A DNA stretch of 64,000 bases, taken from NCBI GenBank assembly GCA_016648135.1, contig JADDOH010016554.1, forward strand, positions 1 to 64,000. Direction: 5' to 3'. This DNA comes from Agrypnia vestita (taxonomy: Eukaryota; Arthropoda; Insecta; Trichoptera; Phryganeidae). Each line of letters starts with the position of its first letter. The stretch's first letter is position 1. The position numbers were made by a program, and so were the translations under genes. The notes under the pieces are model-generated. The model did no database searches, was not told where the DNA came from, and saw only the letters and a program-made list of their open reading frames with translations. Shown here one piece after another: positions 1 to 10,550 of the stretch.

Positions 1-545
1 AAAATTGGATCTATACGGCCCTTGAAAACCAAAAATCCCGCGTATTTTTTTGTTCAAACCTCACATTTTTTTACACTTGTACATTTTATACATGAACAAC
101 AACAAAAATCGTGAAATTGGATTTATACGGCCCTTGAAAACCAAAAAACCCGCGTATTTTTTTTATCAAACCTCACATTTTTTACACTTGTACATTTTAT
201 ACATTAACAACAACAAAAATCGTGAAAATTGGATTTATACGGCCCTTGAAAACCAAAAAACCCGCGTATTTTTTTGATCAAAACTCACATTTTTTTACAC
301 TTGTACATTTTATACATTAACAACAACAAAAATCGTGAAAATTGGATTTATACGGCCCTTGAAAAGCAAAAAACCCGCGTATTTTTTGAACAAATCTCTA
401 TGTACACTATTTTTCTTTTATTGTACATTTTGTTAGTTTTACATTCGTACATTGTATACATTAAAAACAACAAAACTTGCGAAAATTGGATCCATACGGC
501 CCTTGAAAACCAAAAAACCGCGTATTTTTTTGACGAAACCTCGTA
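1..545. repeat. 112-bp tandem repeat array, five visible copies
   Basis: The block GGATTTATACGGCCCTTGAA recurs at about 7, 119, 231, 344 and 488, so the unit is about 112 bp; the last unit is stretched to about 144 bp by extra sequence. Each unit carries a CCCGCGTATTTTTT segment and an ACAACAACAAAAATCGTG segment. The array runs off the left edge, so its true copy number is unknown. Short reading frames in it only reflect the repetition; the period is not a multiple of three and I see no sign of coding. Confidence 0.92.
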
Positions 546-574
546 TGTTTTCTTTTATTGTACTTTTTATAAGA

Positions 575-970
575 TAATCAACATTGTCTGGACCCTGGAT
601 ACACTCGGCGGGAAGGTCTCCCCGATACAAGACGCCGCAATTGCCTCTTCCCTATTCAGCATCCGTCCATCAATCCGCCAGTAACAAAGCTCTCCGGACG
701 ATCAGCCTCCGATCCGAGTGGTCCACGTGCGGACAATGGCCGAATTGTGCTTTTCTCAAAATCCCCCTGAATAATGCCGGCGATCTTTTACCCATTCTTG
801 AATTACTACGTTTGTATATTTTTTAGTCACAGGACATCAACTTTAATGGAAACGGGTTTCTCCCTCGGTCAAATTTTCCTTTCCCGGGAACATTGGTTTT
901 TATTCGATTGTGAAATAGCGCCGCCAGATGTCGCAATATCTAATCCCGCCGCGGCTTTATGGGCTGTGTA
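575..970. other. GC-rich non-coding island
   Basis: This stretch is clearly richer in GC than its surroundings, matches nothing else in the window and has no convincing reading frame. It could be a regulatory element or a promoter-proximal region of a gene outside the window. Nothing specific is recognised. Confidence 0.3.
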
Positions 971-1319
971 AAAATATTTGAAATAATAAGTTTGACTTAT
1001 TTGAGGGTCTGCGAAAAGAGCCTCTCTCTTTTTTTTATATTTTCTTACCTTTAACCCGGCGCTGCCTAATATTTATTCGGGTATTAAGAAGAAAAATAGT
1101 TTCTTTCGCTTAGAAATGTGTACCTTTCGCGGAATTAGCGTTTGACTAAAAATAATGTCATAGTAAATTTTGTGTAGCAAATGTAGACACCATGATTTTT
1201 ATATTTGAAGAACAGATTTTTTTGATATTATATTTATTAGTATGTAAGAACACAATTACTGAATTTTATCCACTGAGTGATCATGATAAATTAATATAAA
1301 TTATAGATTTTTAAATATA

Positions 1320-1716
1320 GATGCGAACACGGAATGCATGTCACATCAATATTCAAACTTCTCGAAATAAGCTTGTATAATAAAATAAATGCTTGTGTAT
1401 GAAATATTAACTAATCTTCCGGTATAATTGAGTGTCCTCATTCTAAAAATGTCATAAAAGAATCCCGCACTCTTATATTAAACGAGTAATTCCAATTTAC
1501 AAATCGTTAGTAAATTTGACAAATCAGACTTTTTCTTTTAAAATTTTACACGTATCTATGGAAATCATCGAATAATTGTCTATAGTTCGCGTATCTGACA
1601 GCTCCCAAACCCACATTTATCCCCTAACTTGATAGTGTCCTGGAATGGGCTTGAACCACCGACCATCAGAACACTAGGTGAGCGTCATGACCGCTACACC
1701 AACAAGCTACTCCTTT
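1320..1716 (-). repeat. tRNA-derived SINE family A, long copy
   Basis: On the minus strand this starts with GAGTAGCTTGTTGGTGTAG, carries a polymerase III B-box-like GGTTCAAGCCC (1647-1657) and ends in CCGTGTTCGCATCT. The same head and tail occur in the copies near 6.6 kb and 61.5 kb, but here they are about 395 bp apart instead of about 170 bp, so this copy keeps a middle part that the others lack. Confidence 0.7.
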
Positions 1717-1755
1717 TAATTTTTTTATATTTGGGAATTTTCATATATTGGCTAT

Positions 1756-2372
1756 AGTCAAGAATACAACCGTACTTGAATTTTGATTAAAGAAATACTG
1801 ATTCTGGCGTAATAAAGGGTCCTGATTACATAAATGAAGTGAAATTTTCCCGCTTGTTAGATGCCCATATATAAAATATATGTTTTTGCTGTTTCATTCA
1901 TAGAAATTGACAAATCACGTTTATTATAAGTGGGCCCATTCATTATCAAACATGTCAACCATACGATCCTGCATTACGCCGCGCCGCGCCCCGTGCAATA
2001 TAATGTATGCCCCACATTACCTAAGAAAATATCATTGCGAATTTGAATCCGTTTTTAATCAAAATTTGCCTTTTTCCTACCGAATACGTCATCTAGACTT
2101 ATTTCCGTTTTTAACACAAAATTGGCCTTTTCCCTACCTAATACAACATTTACACTTAACATTAATTTTCTATGGTTTCTTGTTCTCTTTTCTATGATTA
2201 TATGGGCATCTATGGCGGGAAGTGTCAAAATGTATCATTTTTTAAACTTGAAATAACTGCTTTTAAACCAGCAAGCGGGAAAATTTGACTTCATTTATGT
2301 AATCAGGACCCTTTATTACACCAGGAACAATTTTTCTTTTATCAAAATTTAAGTACGGTTGTATTCTTGACT
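1756..2372. mobile_element. Non-autonomous DNA transposon with long inverted ends (family U)
   Basis: The left end AGTCAAGAATACAACCGTAC reappears inverted at the right end, and the imperfect match continues for roughly 100 bp, including AATAAAGGGTCCTGATTACA. The trinucleotide TAT lies directly outside both ends (1753-1755, 2373-2375), a likely target-site duplication. The interior has two imperfect copies of a segment of about 60 bp (2053-2160) and no transposase frame. Superfamily unassigned. Confidence 0.75.
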
Positions 2373-2449
2373 TATTCCCATGTATTTTTAAATATGTGAA
2401 AGCATTATCGAAGTCTTTATTGGGGTTTCACAGGTTTTACGACCTATCT

Positions 2450-2545
2450 TGGCTGGCTTAAGTGGTAACTTTACACAAAGCATCGTCCCCCGATTCCACC
2501 CAAGAACAATCACACACGTCACATCAATATTCAAACTAAGCTGAA
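2450..2545. repeat. Short dispersed repeat plus SINE A tail fragment
   Basis: The string GGCTGGCTTAAGTG with the following AACTTTACACA-like bases recurs near 22003. Next to it, CACATCAATATTCAAACT matches the tail of the long SINE A copy at 1.3 kb. The stretch appears to be a mosaic of old repeat fragments. Confidence 0.4.
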
Positions 2546-2683
2546 AATATGACTATCTTTGACAGTCTCATATAACCTCCAAACATAAAACTAGATTACT
2601 AGTTAATTGTCTTACCACTTAAACAAAAAACACATCATTATGTGTAAAAAAAAGTAACCCATAAAAACCATTTTTTTATTATA

Positions 2684-3193
2684 CTCCCTTTCTTTGTAAA
2701 ATATAACAACAATCAAAGACGAATTAAAACATATAACATAACACTAAACTTACAGTAATTTAATATATTTCTAAAATGTCAGATGTTTTGAGCTTTGATA
2801 AGATACTTCATGCTTTGAAGATTAAATTCTAAAAACATTTGTCAGTCAATTTAGATTTTCGACATTCGTACTGAAGTACCTATTATGCATACCGACGGAG
2901 TAATTCAAATTTAGAAAATATTCCGCGACGTTATCGGGCCGCCGTTGCTAATCAAACTTTTCTAATGATTCCAATTTGAAAAAACCAATAAAATTTCTAA
3001 AAATCCTAAATTATACTAAAATTATTAATATTTTTAACGAAAATTTGATAGATCTTCTTGATCGTTGCCACGAGTCTACTTGCCAAGTTTCAGCTCGATT
3101 GGATCACGGGAAAAGGGTCAAGAATCGATCCAAAGTTTTTTTTGAAAAGCCGGCAAGCAAGCAAGCAGACGCCACGAGTTAATATAAAGGGAG
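2684..3193 (+). mobile_element. TA-flanked MITE, family C copy 1
   Basis: The ends CTCCCTTT and AAAGGGAG are inverted and flanked by TA on both sides. Long segments are shared with copies at 15.3, 30.0 and 59.8 kb, including CTCGATTGGATCACGGGAAA and GCAAGCAAGCAGACGCCACG. The TA duplication and short CTCCC terminus resemble Tc1/mariner-type (Stowaway-like) MITEs. No transposase is present. About 25 bp upstream (AACCCATAAAAACCA) is also shared by two other copies, so the true boundary may lie further left. Confidence 0.72.
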
Positions 3194-3573
3194 TAAAAAC
3201 TTCGATATCTTCCCTTTTATCACTTCTTGACATTCATTTTTGCGAAACAAAATACAAAATTACAAATTTCAAACATTTCTCTATTCAAAATTTTCAATAT
3301 TTAAACTATAAATTGTCGAGTTCTTACTCGCATAAAATAATAAAGAAAACACAATTTTATTCACTGAGCAGGTACATAATATTATATAAAAACAGTTACA
3401 ATTTTGAAGACATTTTCATTATACTGCATTGCCAAATTATTTGATAAATATTTTGGAGGAAACACGTACTTTACAATATTTCTACTTTTACTGATTCTTG
3501 ATTTTTACTATCATACTAATCTTGGTGTGTGGAACATACTGCGGATAACTCATCTCATCTTCTTCCCCCTGTC

Positions 3574-4143
3574 CTATTCGGGTCGGGGACCCATTGCATC
3601 GACAAGGCGCCTCCATATGTCCCTATCTTGCGCTGATTGTGCGGTCTCCAAGGGTCTCCGTCCATTGTATTCCCATCCTTTGCCCCAGCTGTGTCTGGGG
3701 CAGCCTACTGGACGTCTTCCCTCAGGAATCGCACCCAGTATTTTCCTAGGAATTCGGTCATCAGACATTCTTAGTACGTGCCCAAGCCACGTCGTCGCGA
3801 TTTTTCTGTGAAGAGTAGCAGTGGTTCAATGTTTAGATTGTCGAGTTTCTTATTCTATCCCGTTTCGTTACCCCTGCCACTTCTCTCAAGTACTTCATTT
3901 CGGCCGCTTGGACTCTAGAGCTTGTTCGTTCATTTAGTGTATCTAGTAACCATACCTAAGCGTTGGGCGGTGTACCGTTTCGAACACTGCCATCTTCGTC
4001 TCGATACTCTCGATACTGAGCTCAGCTTCCCTTATCACTGAGCTGTAGAGAGGACGGAGCACACCGCTTGCCGCATTTATTCTTCCATCTATTTCTCTAT
4101 CTTGCCCTCCATCGCTGGAGAATTCGGGTAACAATTCTGACAA
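3574..4143 (-). pseudogene. RTE-type non-LTR retrotransposon, reverse transcriptase C-terminus, frameshifted
   Basis: Two minus-strand frames belong together. The upstream one (4143-3943) contains GRINAASGVLRPLYSSVIRE, and the downstream one (3768-3574) contains RIPRKILGAIPEGRRPVG and DRDIWRRLVDAMGP. These are typical of the region after the reverse transcriptase domain in arthropod RTE-class elements. The frames are offset and broken by stops between 3770 and 3940, so the copy is dead and 5'-truncated. The family call rests on remembered motif patterns, not a search. Confidence 0.75.
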
Positions 4144-4151
4144 TTCTGACG

Positions 4152-4396
4152 CTGTACTTTTTTTTAAATAAAGTAAAAATAAAGACTTTTAGCATGGGAC
4201 ATTGAAGGTTTTGCGCGACCGACTCGCCCGGTCTTGCTTCTTGTAATGCTGGGACGCAAGGCCGGGCGGAGAGGACGCTTTAGCATAAAATAATGCCAAC
4301 CAGGCGGCGAATGTGTTGGGTTGATATGGACGCTTCGGCGCATAAAACAGCCCAGGGTATGTGGTGGGTCACCTTCAATGTCAATGTACTTTTTTT
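4152..4396 (-). repeat. Insertion of about 220 bp flanked by TGTACTTTTTTTT direct repeats
   Basis: The 13-bp string TGTACTTTTTTTT occurs at both edges. Inside, the stretch is GC-rich and contains GACATTGAAGGT near the left edge and its reverse complement near the right edge. A 78-codon minus-strand frame spans it but resembles nothing I know. A retroposed or MITE-like insertion is the best guess. Confidence 0.4.
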
Positions 4397-4889
4397 TCAT
4401 AAATTATATACTGAAATTTATTGATTATAAGAGCATTACTTAAGTCTGGCCTACCGCAAGCCACTAGTATACTACTATTCAAAGTATTCATTTTTATTTT
4501 ATTTTTATATTGAAGCACCTTCTTGTAGTCAATGTTTTCAATATAACCTTTATTTTATTATATTATTTTTTCTTAAGCTAGTTAATATCACATTTATATA
4601 TCAAATAATATTAAACCATTAATTAATCTAGTTTTTTTACTACTTTTCTTATTTAATTATTAGTACATATTTACATTTACATCCCATAATCAATAATACA
4701 GTAATACTCTTTCAATCTAAAATTTATATACAATCGATAATCAGCATCCTGTAATCTACAACCCTCTAATATTTTTACAATAATTGCAACATTTATTTTT
4801 TCATTCTTTCAACTTATTTTCACTCGCCATATTTTCCGGCATTTCATCATACATTTTTAATCCTTTTTTGATTACGCAATTTCGTTTAT

Positions 4890-4970
4890 ACACTTTTTTT
4901 AATGAGAGGTATAAAAGCAAAGGCGGCAATATCCCACTGAGGCGTTTCTGAGATAAATACAAAAAAACTG
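4890..4970 (+). repeat. Foldback MITE family M, partial arm
   Basis: GAGGTATAAAAGCAAAGGCGGCAATATCC matches in pattern the left arm of the M elements at 16.5 and 29.06 kb. The rest of the element is missing. Confidence 0.55.
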
Positions 4971-5306
4971 CCACTACACAAGAAAATTTCTCTGGAATAT
5001 ATGAAACCTACATCTTTTTGGGAAAAAGTTTTTAAAAACAATTGCCACCCCAGTAATCCTTTTATATACATGTATGTAGGTATATATAAATTATTAATTT
5101 TTAAATATGGATATTGCTGTGTTTTCTACAAAATAGTGGACTATACTGCATTGCTATTTACATACATAATTGGATATTCATGTTTATTCTATGGTTTTAC
5201 AATCTGAAATCAACATTAACTCTCACTTCAGTGTGATGAGCCATTTTGTCACGTGAAACATCTAAGAGGTTGATGCTTGCAGTGGATATTGCTACCTTTG
5301 CTTGTA

Positions 5307-6046
5307 AGCGCTTGTTCAGACACAGCGGGAACCGTTCAGTTTCAGAATCGCGTTTCAAAACACGCGATTTGTGTCATCTGTTCACACAGCCGCGGTTAAT
5401 AAGCGATTTGTGCGCGCGAAAATAAACGTCAGTTTGACAGTTCTGGTGCCGTTCTCCATCTTTGAATATCAGAGATATATTCGCTCATTACTTTGTTAAC
5501 GACGGCCGTGTTCCATGGCAAGACACATAATATCATATTCAAAGACAATAACACATAATACTGTCAGTTCATTTTTGGTGAATAAATACCTACTTCTCTA
5601 AAATATTCTTTTTTTCCACCATTTCCAAATATCTCCACCAACTCCTGCCAAGCTTGGTTCTTGGCATATTTGAGTACTCCTCACACTATTACAGGTCTTT
5701 TCTACCATATTACAGGTCTTTTCTCCACTTCATCAATAAAAAATTCAATGTCAAAGCGATCCATAACCATAGAAAAGAGAATATAATCCACGCGTGCTCC
5801 TGTTGTGACATGGAACCGTGCGGTGCCCGCAACGCGACTGAACGCTCTCGTAAGGCCCGATAGTAATAGGATCGTGCGGGCGCCGTGCGGGTCTATTTTC
5901 TAGCGGTTGGGTTGCGGGCACCGCAGCGGTTGACTAACCGCACGGTTGTGTCTGAACGATCACATACAAACCTAGGTAAATGAGACCCGCACGGATCTCA
6001 TGCGATTCTGAAACGGCACGGTTCCCGCTGTGTCTGAACAAGCGCT
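5307..6046. mobile_element. DNA transposon with GC-rich inverted ends and subterminal repeats (family P)
   Basis: The left end AGCGCTTGTTCAGACACAGC is repeated inverted at the right end, and the match continues through GGGAACCGT to TTTCAGAATCGC. The core GTTCAGACACA also recurs inside in both orientations, near 5375 as a diverged copy and near 5945. No target duplication is evident and no transposase frame is seen, so this is a non-autonomous element, hAT- or P-like by appearance only. Confidence 0.72.
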
Positions 6047-6104
6047 AATAGTGGTTTGGAAACATGACTTTGGGGGAGAGGGGGGGGTGAACAGGGGTTA
6101 TATT

Positions 6105-6376
6105 TATAAAATCTCAAATTCAATACTTTCTATGTTAGTCCTCGGTGACTGCATTCAAAACATTTTTTTTCAGTATTTAGATATTGCTGCATTTGCTTTT
6201 ATACCTTTTAAAAGCCTCAACAACCGTAGAACTTGCATGAGAATATGTATGAATGTAGCCACAGCAGCTTGGTGTACCAAGTTAGAAGAATATGGCGTTG
6301 TATCCTCTCTCCCTACCCCTGCGAAGAAACGGCGTGATAGTTAGTTAGTTAGCTTTTATACCTCTCATACGTTAGG
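6105..6376 (-). mobile_element. Foldback MITE family M, right half with nested insertion
   Basis: GACTGCATTCAAAACATTTTT and ATTGCTGCATTTGCTTTTATACC match the right arm of the M copies at 16.5 and 29.06 kb. The arm is split at GCTTTTATACCT by a LINE 3' fragment (6207-6351), with that 12-mer duplicated on both sides. Confidence 0.65.
6207..6351 (+). mobile_element. 5'-truncated LINE 3' end with 12-bp target duplication
   Basis: The insert encodes a C-terminal piece ending SSLPTPAKKRRDS and stop, followed by a TTAG-repeat tail. The similar ending SSLPTPTGNRRDG occurs at 34.9-35.2 kb. The 12-mer GCTTTTATACCT flanks it at 6195-6206 and 6352-6363, a standard mark of target-primed reverse transcription. 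Confidence 0.75.
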
Positions 6377-6906
6377 CGCATGCAGTGAGAACATTGAAGC
6401 CTGACTTTTACATAAATATATATTAGGGAAAAAATTTCAAATTAAATATTTATCTGACAGAATATAATTTAATATTTAAGTTAAATTAAACTATTAAACT
6501 TTTAAACTATTAAACTAAAACTATTAAACTAAAAAAACTAAAAAAAAACTTATAAAAACTAAAAAACTATTAAAAACATTAAACTATATTAAAAAGAGTA
6601 GCTTGTTGGTCTTGTGGTTAGGTCACTCGCCTCGTGATCCAAAGGTTGTGGGTTCGAATCTCAGCCCAGACTAGCAAGTTAGTCCTATTTTCATAGCACA
6701 AGCATTTAGCTTATTTTGAAAATAGTAAGAATATTGATATGACACGTATTCCGTGTTCGCATCTCTATTTAAAAAAAAATTAAAATGGTATTGTTATTAT
6801 TGTGATAGGAATATCACGAAATATATATTTTGTTTCTATTATTTTTCAAAATATATGCTTAGGAAAAATTCTTGCTTCAATATTCTCACTACACGCTCTT
6901 GTCATA
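6366..6906. mobile_element. DNA transposon family N with nested SINE
   Basis: The left end GCGCATGCAGTGAGAACATTGAAGC and right end GCTTCAATATTCTCACTACACGC are imperfect inverted repeats of the ends seen at 28904 and 29390. SINE A copy 2 sits inside. No transposase frame. Confidence 0.6.
6596..6780 (+). repeat. tRNA-derived SINE family A, copy 2
   Basis: It starts GAGTAGCTTGTTGGTCTTGT, has an A-box-like GTGGTTAGGTCACTCG, a perfect B box GGTTCGAATC at 6651-6660, and the family tail CCGTGTTCGCATCTCTATTT followed by A. The cloverleaf-like head marks a tRNA-derived, polymerase III-type SINE; it does not look like a functional tRNA because the acceptor arms do not pair and no mature 3' end is present. 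Confidence 0.85.
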
Positions 6907-7114
6907 CGGTTATCTGATTCTATTCAGAATTCTAGTTTAATAATTTTCTATATATAAGAGTATATTCTGGTATTTTCTTATTAAAAATTTTGCGCACAAA
7001 TATGCGAACGTTATAAACTAGTTTTTATTTTATTTCAATCCAATTGAGTGCTTTTCTCATTTCTCATTACCTTTTATAAGATAATTATTTTGATAAATAT
7101 ATTTAGATGAATTA

Positions 7115-7877
7115 AGCCATGTATTCACTAGGGGACAAATTGTCCCTCAACAGCACGCGCGGCATAGAGTCTACGTGACGTTGCAACGTCGTGCACTGTT
7201 CCACGACGTCGCGCACAACATAGCGAGGCATTTCTACGTGCCGTAGCAACGTTGCCATGCGCACGGTACCCGAGCGTACTCACTGCAACATTCCGCGGAG
7301 CGTCAGTACCACGTGGTATGTTTACAAGTGAATACGCATGCGCTGTATCTGTCAAGATGACAATGCGGGGAAACGAAATCGTTCTTGAACTCATCGAGCT
7401 GTATCGATCGAAGATCGCATAGAATGTTCGTCCTTCTTTCTCTTTGCAGTAAATAATTTCGCATTCTCCTCTTTTTTCTCCTCTTACTTTTCGATAAACT
7501 CATTAACATAAACAGATACGCGGCTGTCATCATAACCTCATAGGGCGATATATTTCCGCGACGTCTGGAAAACAATAATTATTTGCAAAAAGGACCTTGT
7601 TTTTAATAATATTCAATTTACTACAGTAAAACCTCGTTAATTTGAAATTGCGACCCAAAAAAACATTTCGAATTGCGCGGAACCCCGTTTTCGCCAAATG
7701 AGATACCGCAGCTGTCATCCATAACTTCATCGGGTGACGTTTCCGCGACAAGATATGCGAGTCCCGGTGTGTACACGTCAAATGACCGCGTCATTGTCCC
7801 CGAAACATGAGCGTAGATATTGATGCGACATGCCGAGCGGAATGTTTCGCGATTTGTCCCCCAGTGAATACATGGCT
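7115..7877 (+). mobile_element. PIF/Harbinger-type element with TTA duplication (family Q)
   Basis: The ends AGCCATGTATTCACT and AGTGAATACATGGCT are inverted and continue into GGGGACAAAT; TTA lies outside both ends (7112-7114, 7878-7880). A 3-bp TTA duplication with short inverted ends is the hallmark of PIF/Harbinger. Inside is a short frame resembling the start of a MADF domain, the DNA-binding type often found in the second protein of these elements. The element is non-autonomous. Confidence 0.82.
7363..7422 (+). pseudogene. MADF-domain N-terminal fragment inside Harbinger element
   Basis: A 19-codon frame reads MRGNEIVLELIELYRSKIA and then stops. The pattern of a short charged start followed by LIELYRS is how MADF domains begin. 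The rest of the domain is not seen, so only a stub remains. The identification is a pattern match on few residues and should be treated as tentative. Confidence 0.45.
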
Positions 7878-7879
7878 TT

Positions 7880-8330
7880 ATATTCAATACGCTTTCTGAG
7901 ACCCTGGTCGCCGAGGGTTACAGTATTGATTTTGAGTGACAAAGGGAATGTTGTGATTTTTCTATTTAAAAATTATATTTCCCTTCGGTGTTGGCGCCGC
8001 GACTTGTACCCGGAGCTCATAAAATATGTAGGGGTGAGTGATTTGAGGGTAGCAGTTAGGGTGGGGCCAGAATTAAACACCGCATGAATTACATATTTAC
8101 ATTGGCGTTATCTACTTATTTCACAGGTAACATAATAACACAAAATAGGCGGAAAACCAATAAAATTAACCGTTATGTACTCGTAAATGTATTTTGTATA
8201 TTCCGACCCATTCTTAAAATGAAACGATTTCAAGCATATCCAGTGGCTCTGTTTATTAAATAAAATTTTGAATTGTATTAAGTGCTTATAATATTTCCAT
8301 ACAGCGCGTATAATATACCCGTAAGACATA
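7880..8330. other. No gene seen
   Basis: AT-rich unique-looking sequence with a short GC-rich part at 7990-8010. No coding frame, repeat match or RNA structure was recognised. Confidence 0.5.
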
Positions 8331-8332
8331 TA

Positions 8333-8870
8333 CAGGGTTATTTGTAAAACATTAATAACCTCGCAGGACTTTACTCGTGCCTTGATTATGAGCCGAAATT
8401 GTTCAAGATATCATGACCTAATTTCAATAGTTATAGAGATATGCGACATCAAAGTTATCATTTTTTTTCAATATTTCTGACTTATTCTTTGTAAAACGTT
8501 GGACTTTCATTATAGTAACTAATATCTATTACGAAAAATTAATTCGTTTCAATACAAGTTCAATAAAATGATTAAAACACTGAAAAAATTCCAATTGGAA
8601 TGTTTTCCAATTGGAATTTGAAGGTTTTTATTTTTTTATTTGACTTGTATTGAAGAGAATTACTGTTTCATATTCGGTATAAGTTACTGTAGTGATAGTT
8701 CAACGTTTAACAAAAAATAAGTCAGAAATATTGAAAAAAGAATGCAAAATTTGATGTCGCATATCTTCTTAACTATTGATATTGGGTCATAATAGCTTGA
8801 ACATTTTCGACTCATAATCAAGGCAGGAGTATAGTCCTGCGAGGTTATTAATGTTTTACAAATAACCCTG
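8333..8870. mobile_element. Foldback element family E, copy 1
   Basis: Two arms of about 250 bp are inverted around a small centre containing TCCAATTGGAA twice. Ends are CAGGGTTATTTGTAAAACAT and its complement, flanked by TA (8331-8332, 8871-8872). A related single arm lies at 54826-55065 and a diverged full copy at 26429-26781. No coding capacity. Confidence 0.88.
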
Positions 8871-8879
8871 TATATCATA

Positions 8880-10190
8880 ATTTCCATGAAGAAAAATATT
8901 ATTTTCTGCTTTAGTATTTTTAGGTGCTCTCAGTTTTTTTTTCTTTGTGACCAATTTCTATCAGGTGATGATTATAAATGATGATATAAAATTAAATTAA
9001 ACACAAATTCACTGGTGTCTGATTATTACAGACTTTATTTATTTTATTTTAATTAGAATGACACTTACATAAATTTTGATAATACTTACATTTAATAATT
9101 TGAAATAACGACATACGGCAGGTATACATAAAAACGAGTTGCCGAAAATATATAATTACCCACATTTTGTAAAGTTTACTTTGTAGTTTACACCGCAGAA
9201 GAAACGATGGTTCCGAAACCGGTTACCAAAAATATAGCGGTTCAATCCAAGTGGATGTGTTTCTAACTTAATTTAATAATAACCACTAAGTAATAGCCGA
9301 TTTCAACAATATATATATATTAATTTTAAATCAATGTCATTTTGACTACTTTAGTCCGTATATTTTGATAAAAAATTTCTGAAAAGTTTTGTGAGCAACC
9401 CTGACCCACATCCTGTTTTATAATGGCAGCTGCTCGAAAAAAAATCTAAAATTAATTTATATTGATCCTACCGAAGTAGAAGTAGAAATTTTCCTGATTC
9501 TTAAAAGAAATTATTAAATTGCAAATATTTTTCCGGAAATTACCCATTCATAATAGCGTTACACCCGTGAAAAATCACGGGACATAATAATTGCAGAATT
9601 TTGAAGCTGAAAATTCATGAATAAAAAAACATTTGTTTTTTTAAATTGGCTTTATTCGCTTAAACCTAAAACTAAATATAATATTTTTTAAATGTCAAGA
9701 CCGTCTAATTTGGTGGGCGACTCTTGCATGTTGCCTGAGCCGTTGCGTGTTGCGCGCTGATTGCGTGTAACACTCTAATTATCGAATGTTTTATTTCCAG
9801 CTTAATTCCAGCAAGTTACGGAAGATACGGATAGATAGACGGACATTGAAATTATTTTATTTATATTAGATTTTACGTTATATTAAGAGTCGTATATGTC
9901 AGTATCGTTCATATTTATGTAGCGTAACAAATATTGTTCTGAATGAAGTAAATTATTAGAGGTTAAACTAGCGATGCCTTACAGAGTCCTGCCATTCTGG
10001 TACCAACACTGACGTATGGAAATGATGCTATGAATTTAGTAGTTTAGTAGAGGAAGAAAAAAATACACTGTATGCATTAAAAATGACGGCACATAGACTT
10101 ATACATGACAAATGCATTTATGTTAAAGTATTGAATACCATAACAAACTATAATTGAACCAATAATAAATTGATCATGAAAAAGAGCTGC
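8880..10190. other. No gene seen; one hammerhead-like motif
   Basis: AT-rich sequence without coding frames. At 9196-9219, CAGAAGA is followed by a small AAC/GTT hairpin and GAAAC, a degenerate version of motifs listed elsewhere. CCGAAACCGGT here recurs near 14092. Confidence 0.4.
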
Positions 10191-10195
10191 AACAA

Positions 10196-10425
10196 CGTCA
10201 AAAATGACGGAACATTGTTTCGCGTCTTTGTTAAGCCCTAGTATACATTTGTAGCATCTTTTTGGCGCTACACGGAGAGGCGGCTGTGGCAACGTGCGTG
10301 AAACGACCAGTTCGGGTTTGGTGGCTCGGGGTTCATACCCCATCTCCGGCCGTTTAATTTGTTTTTTTAGTCGTGAATTCGAACGAAATTACGGACGTTA
10401 CACGATGTTACGGATTCCGACGCCA
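10196..10425 (+). repeat. Dispersed repeat family G, copy 1
   Basis: About 230 bp shared in the same orientation with 20707-20930: ATGACGGAACATTGTTTCGC, GAAACGACCAGTTCGGGTTT, GGGGTTCATACCCC-type and GAATTCGAACGAAATTACGG segments. The GGTTTGGTGGCYCGGGGTTCA part could derive from a tRNA-like head, but I cannot assign the family. Confidence 0.65.
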
Positions 10426-10550
10426 ATTTATCGGCGCTGAAATGAAATGAAAGTAAATAACCAAAAAAAACCCTCAACAACGGAATGTGCTTTCCGTTGT
10501 GCTGAAGCAGATTTTTTTGGAATGACTCTTAATTTATTTACGTCTTACAG

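Noticed and set aside
1..545. CRISPR-like array
   Set aside because: Units of 112 bp repeat along their whole length with no unique spacers, and the genome is eukaryotic.
6596..6680. Possible tRNA gene
   Set aside because: A and B boxes are present, but the acceptor stem does not pair and the same body and tail recur at 1.3 and 61.4 kb; it is a SINE.
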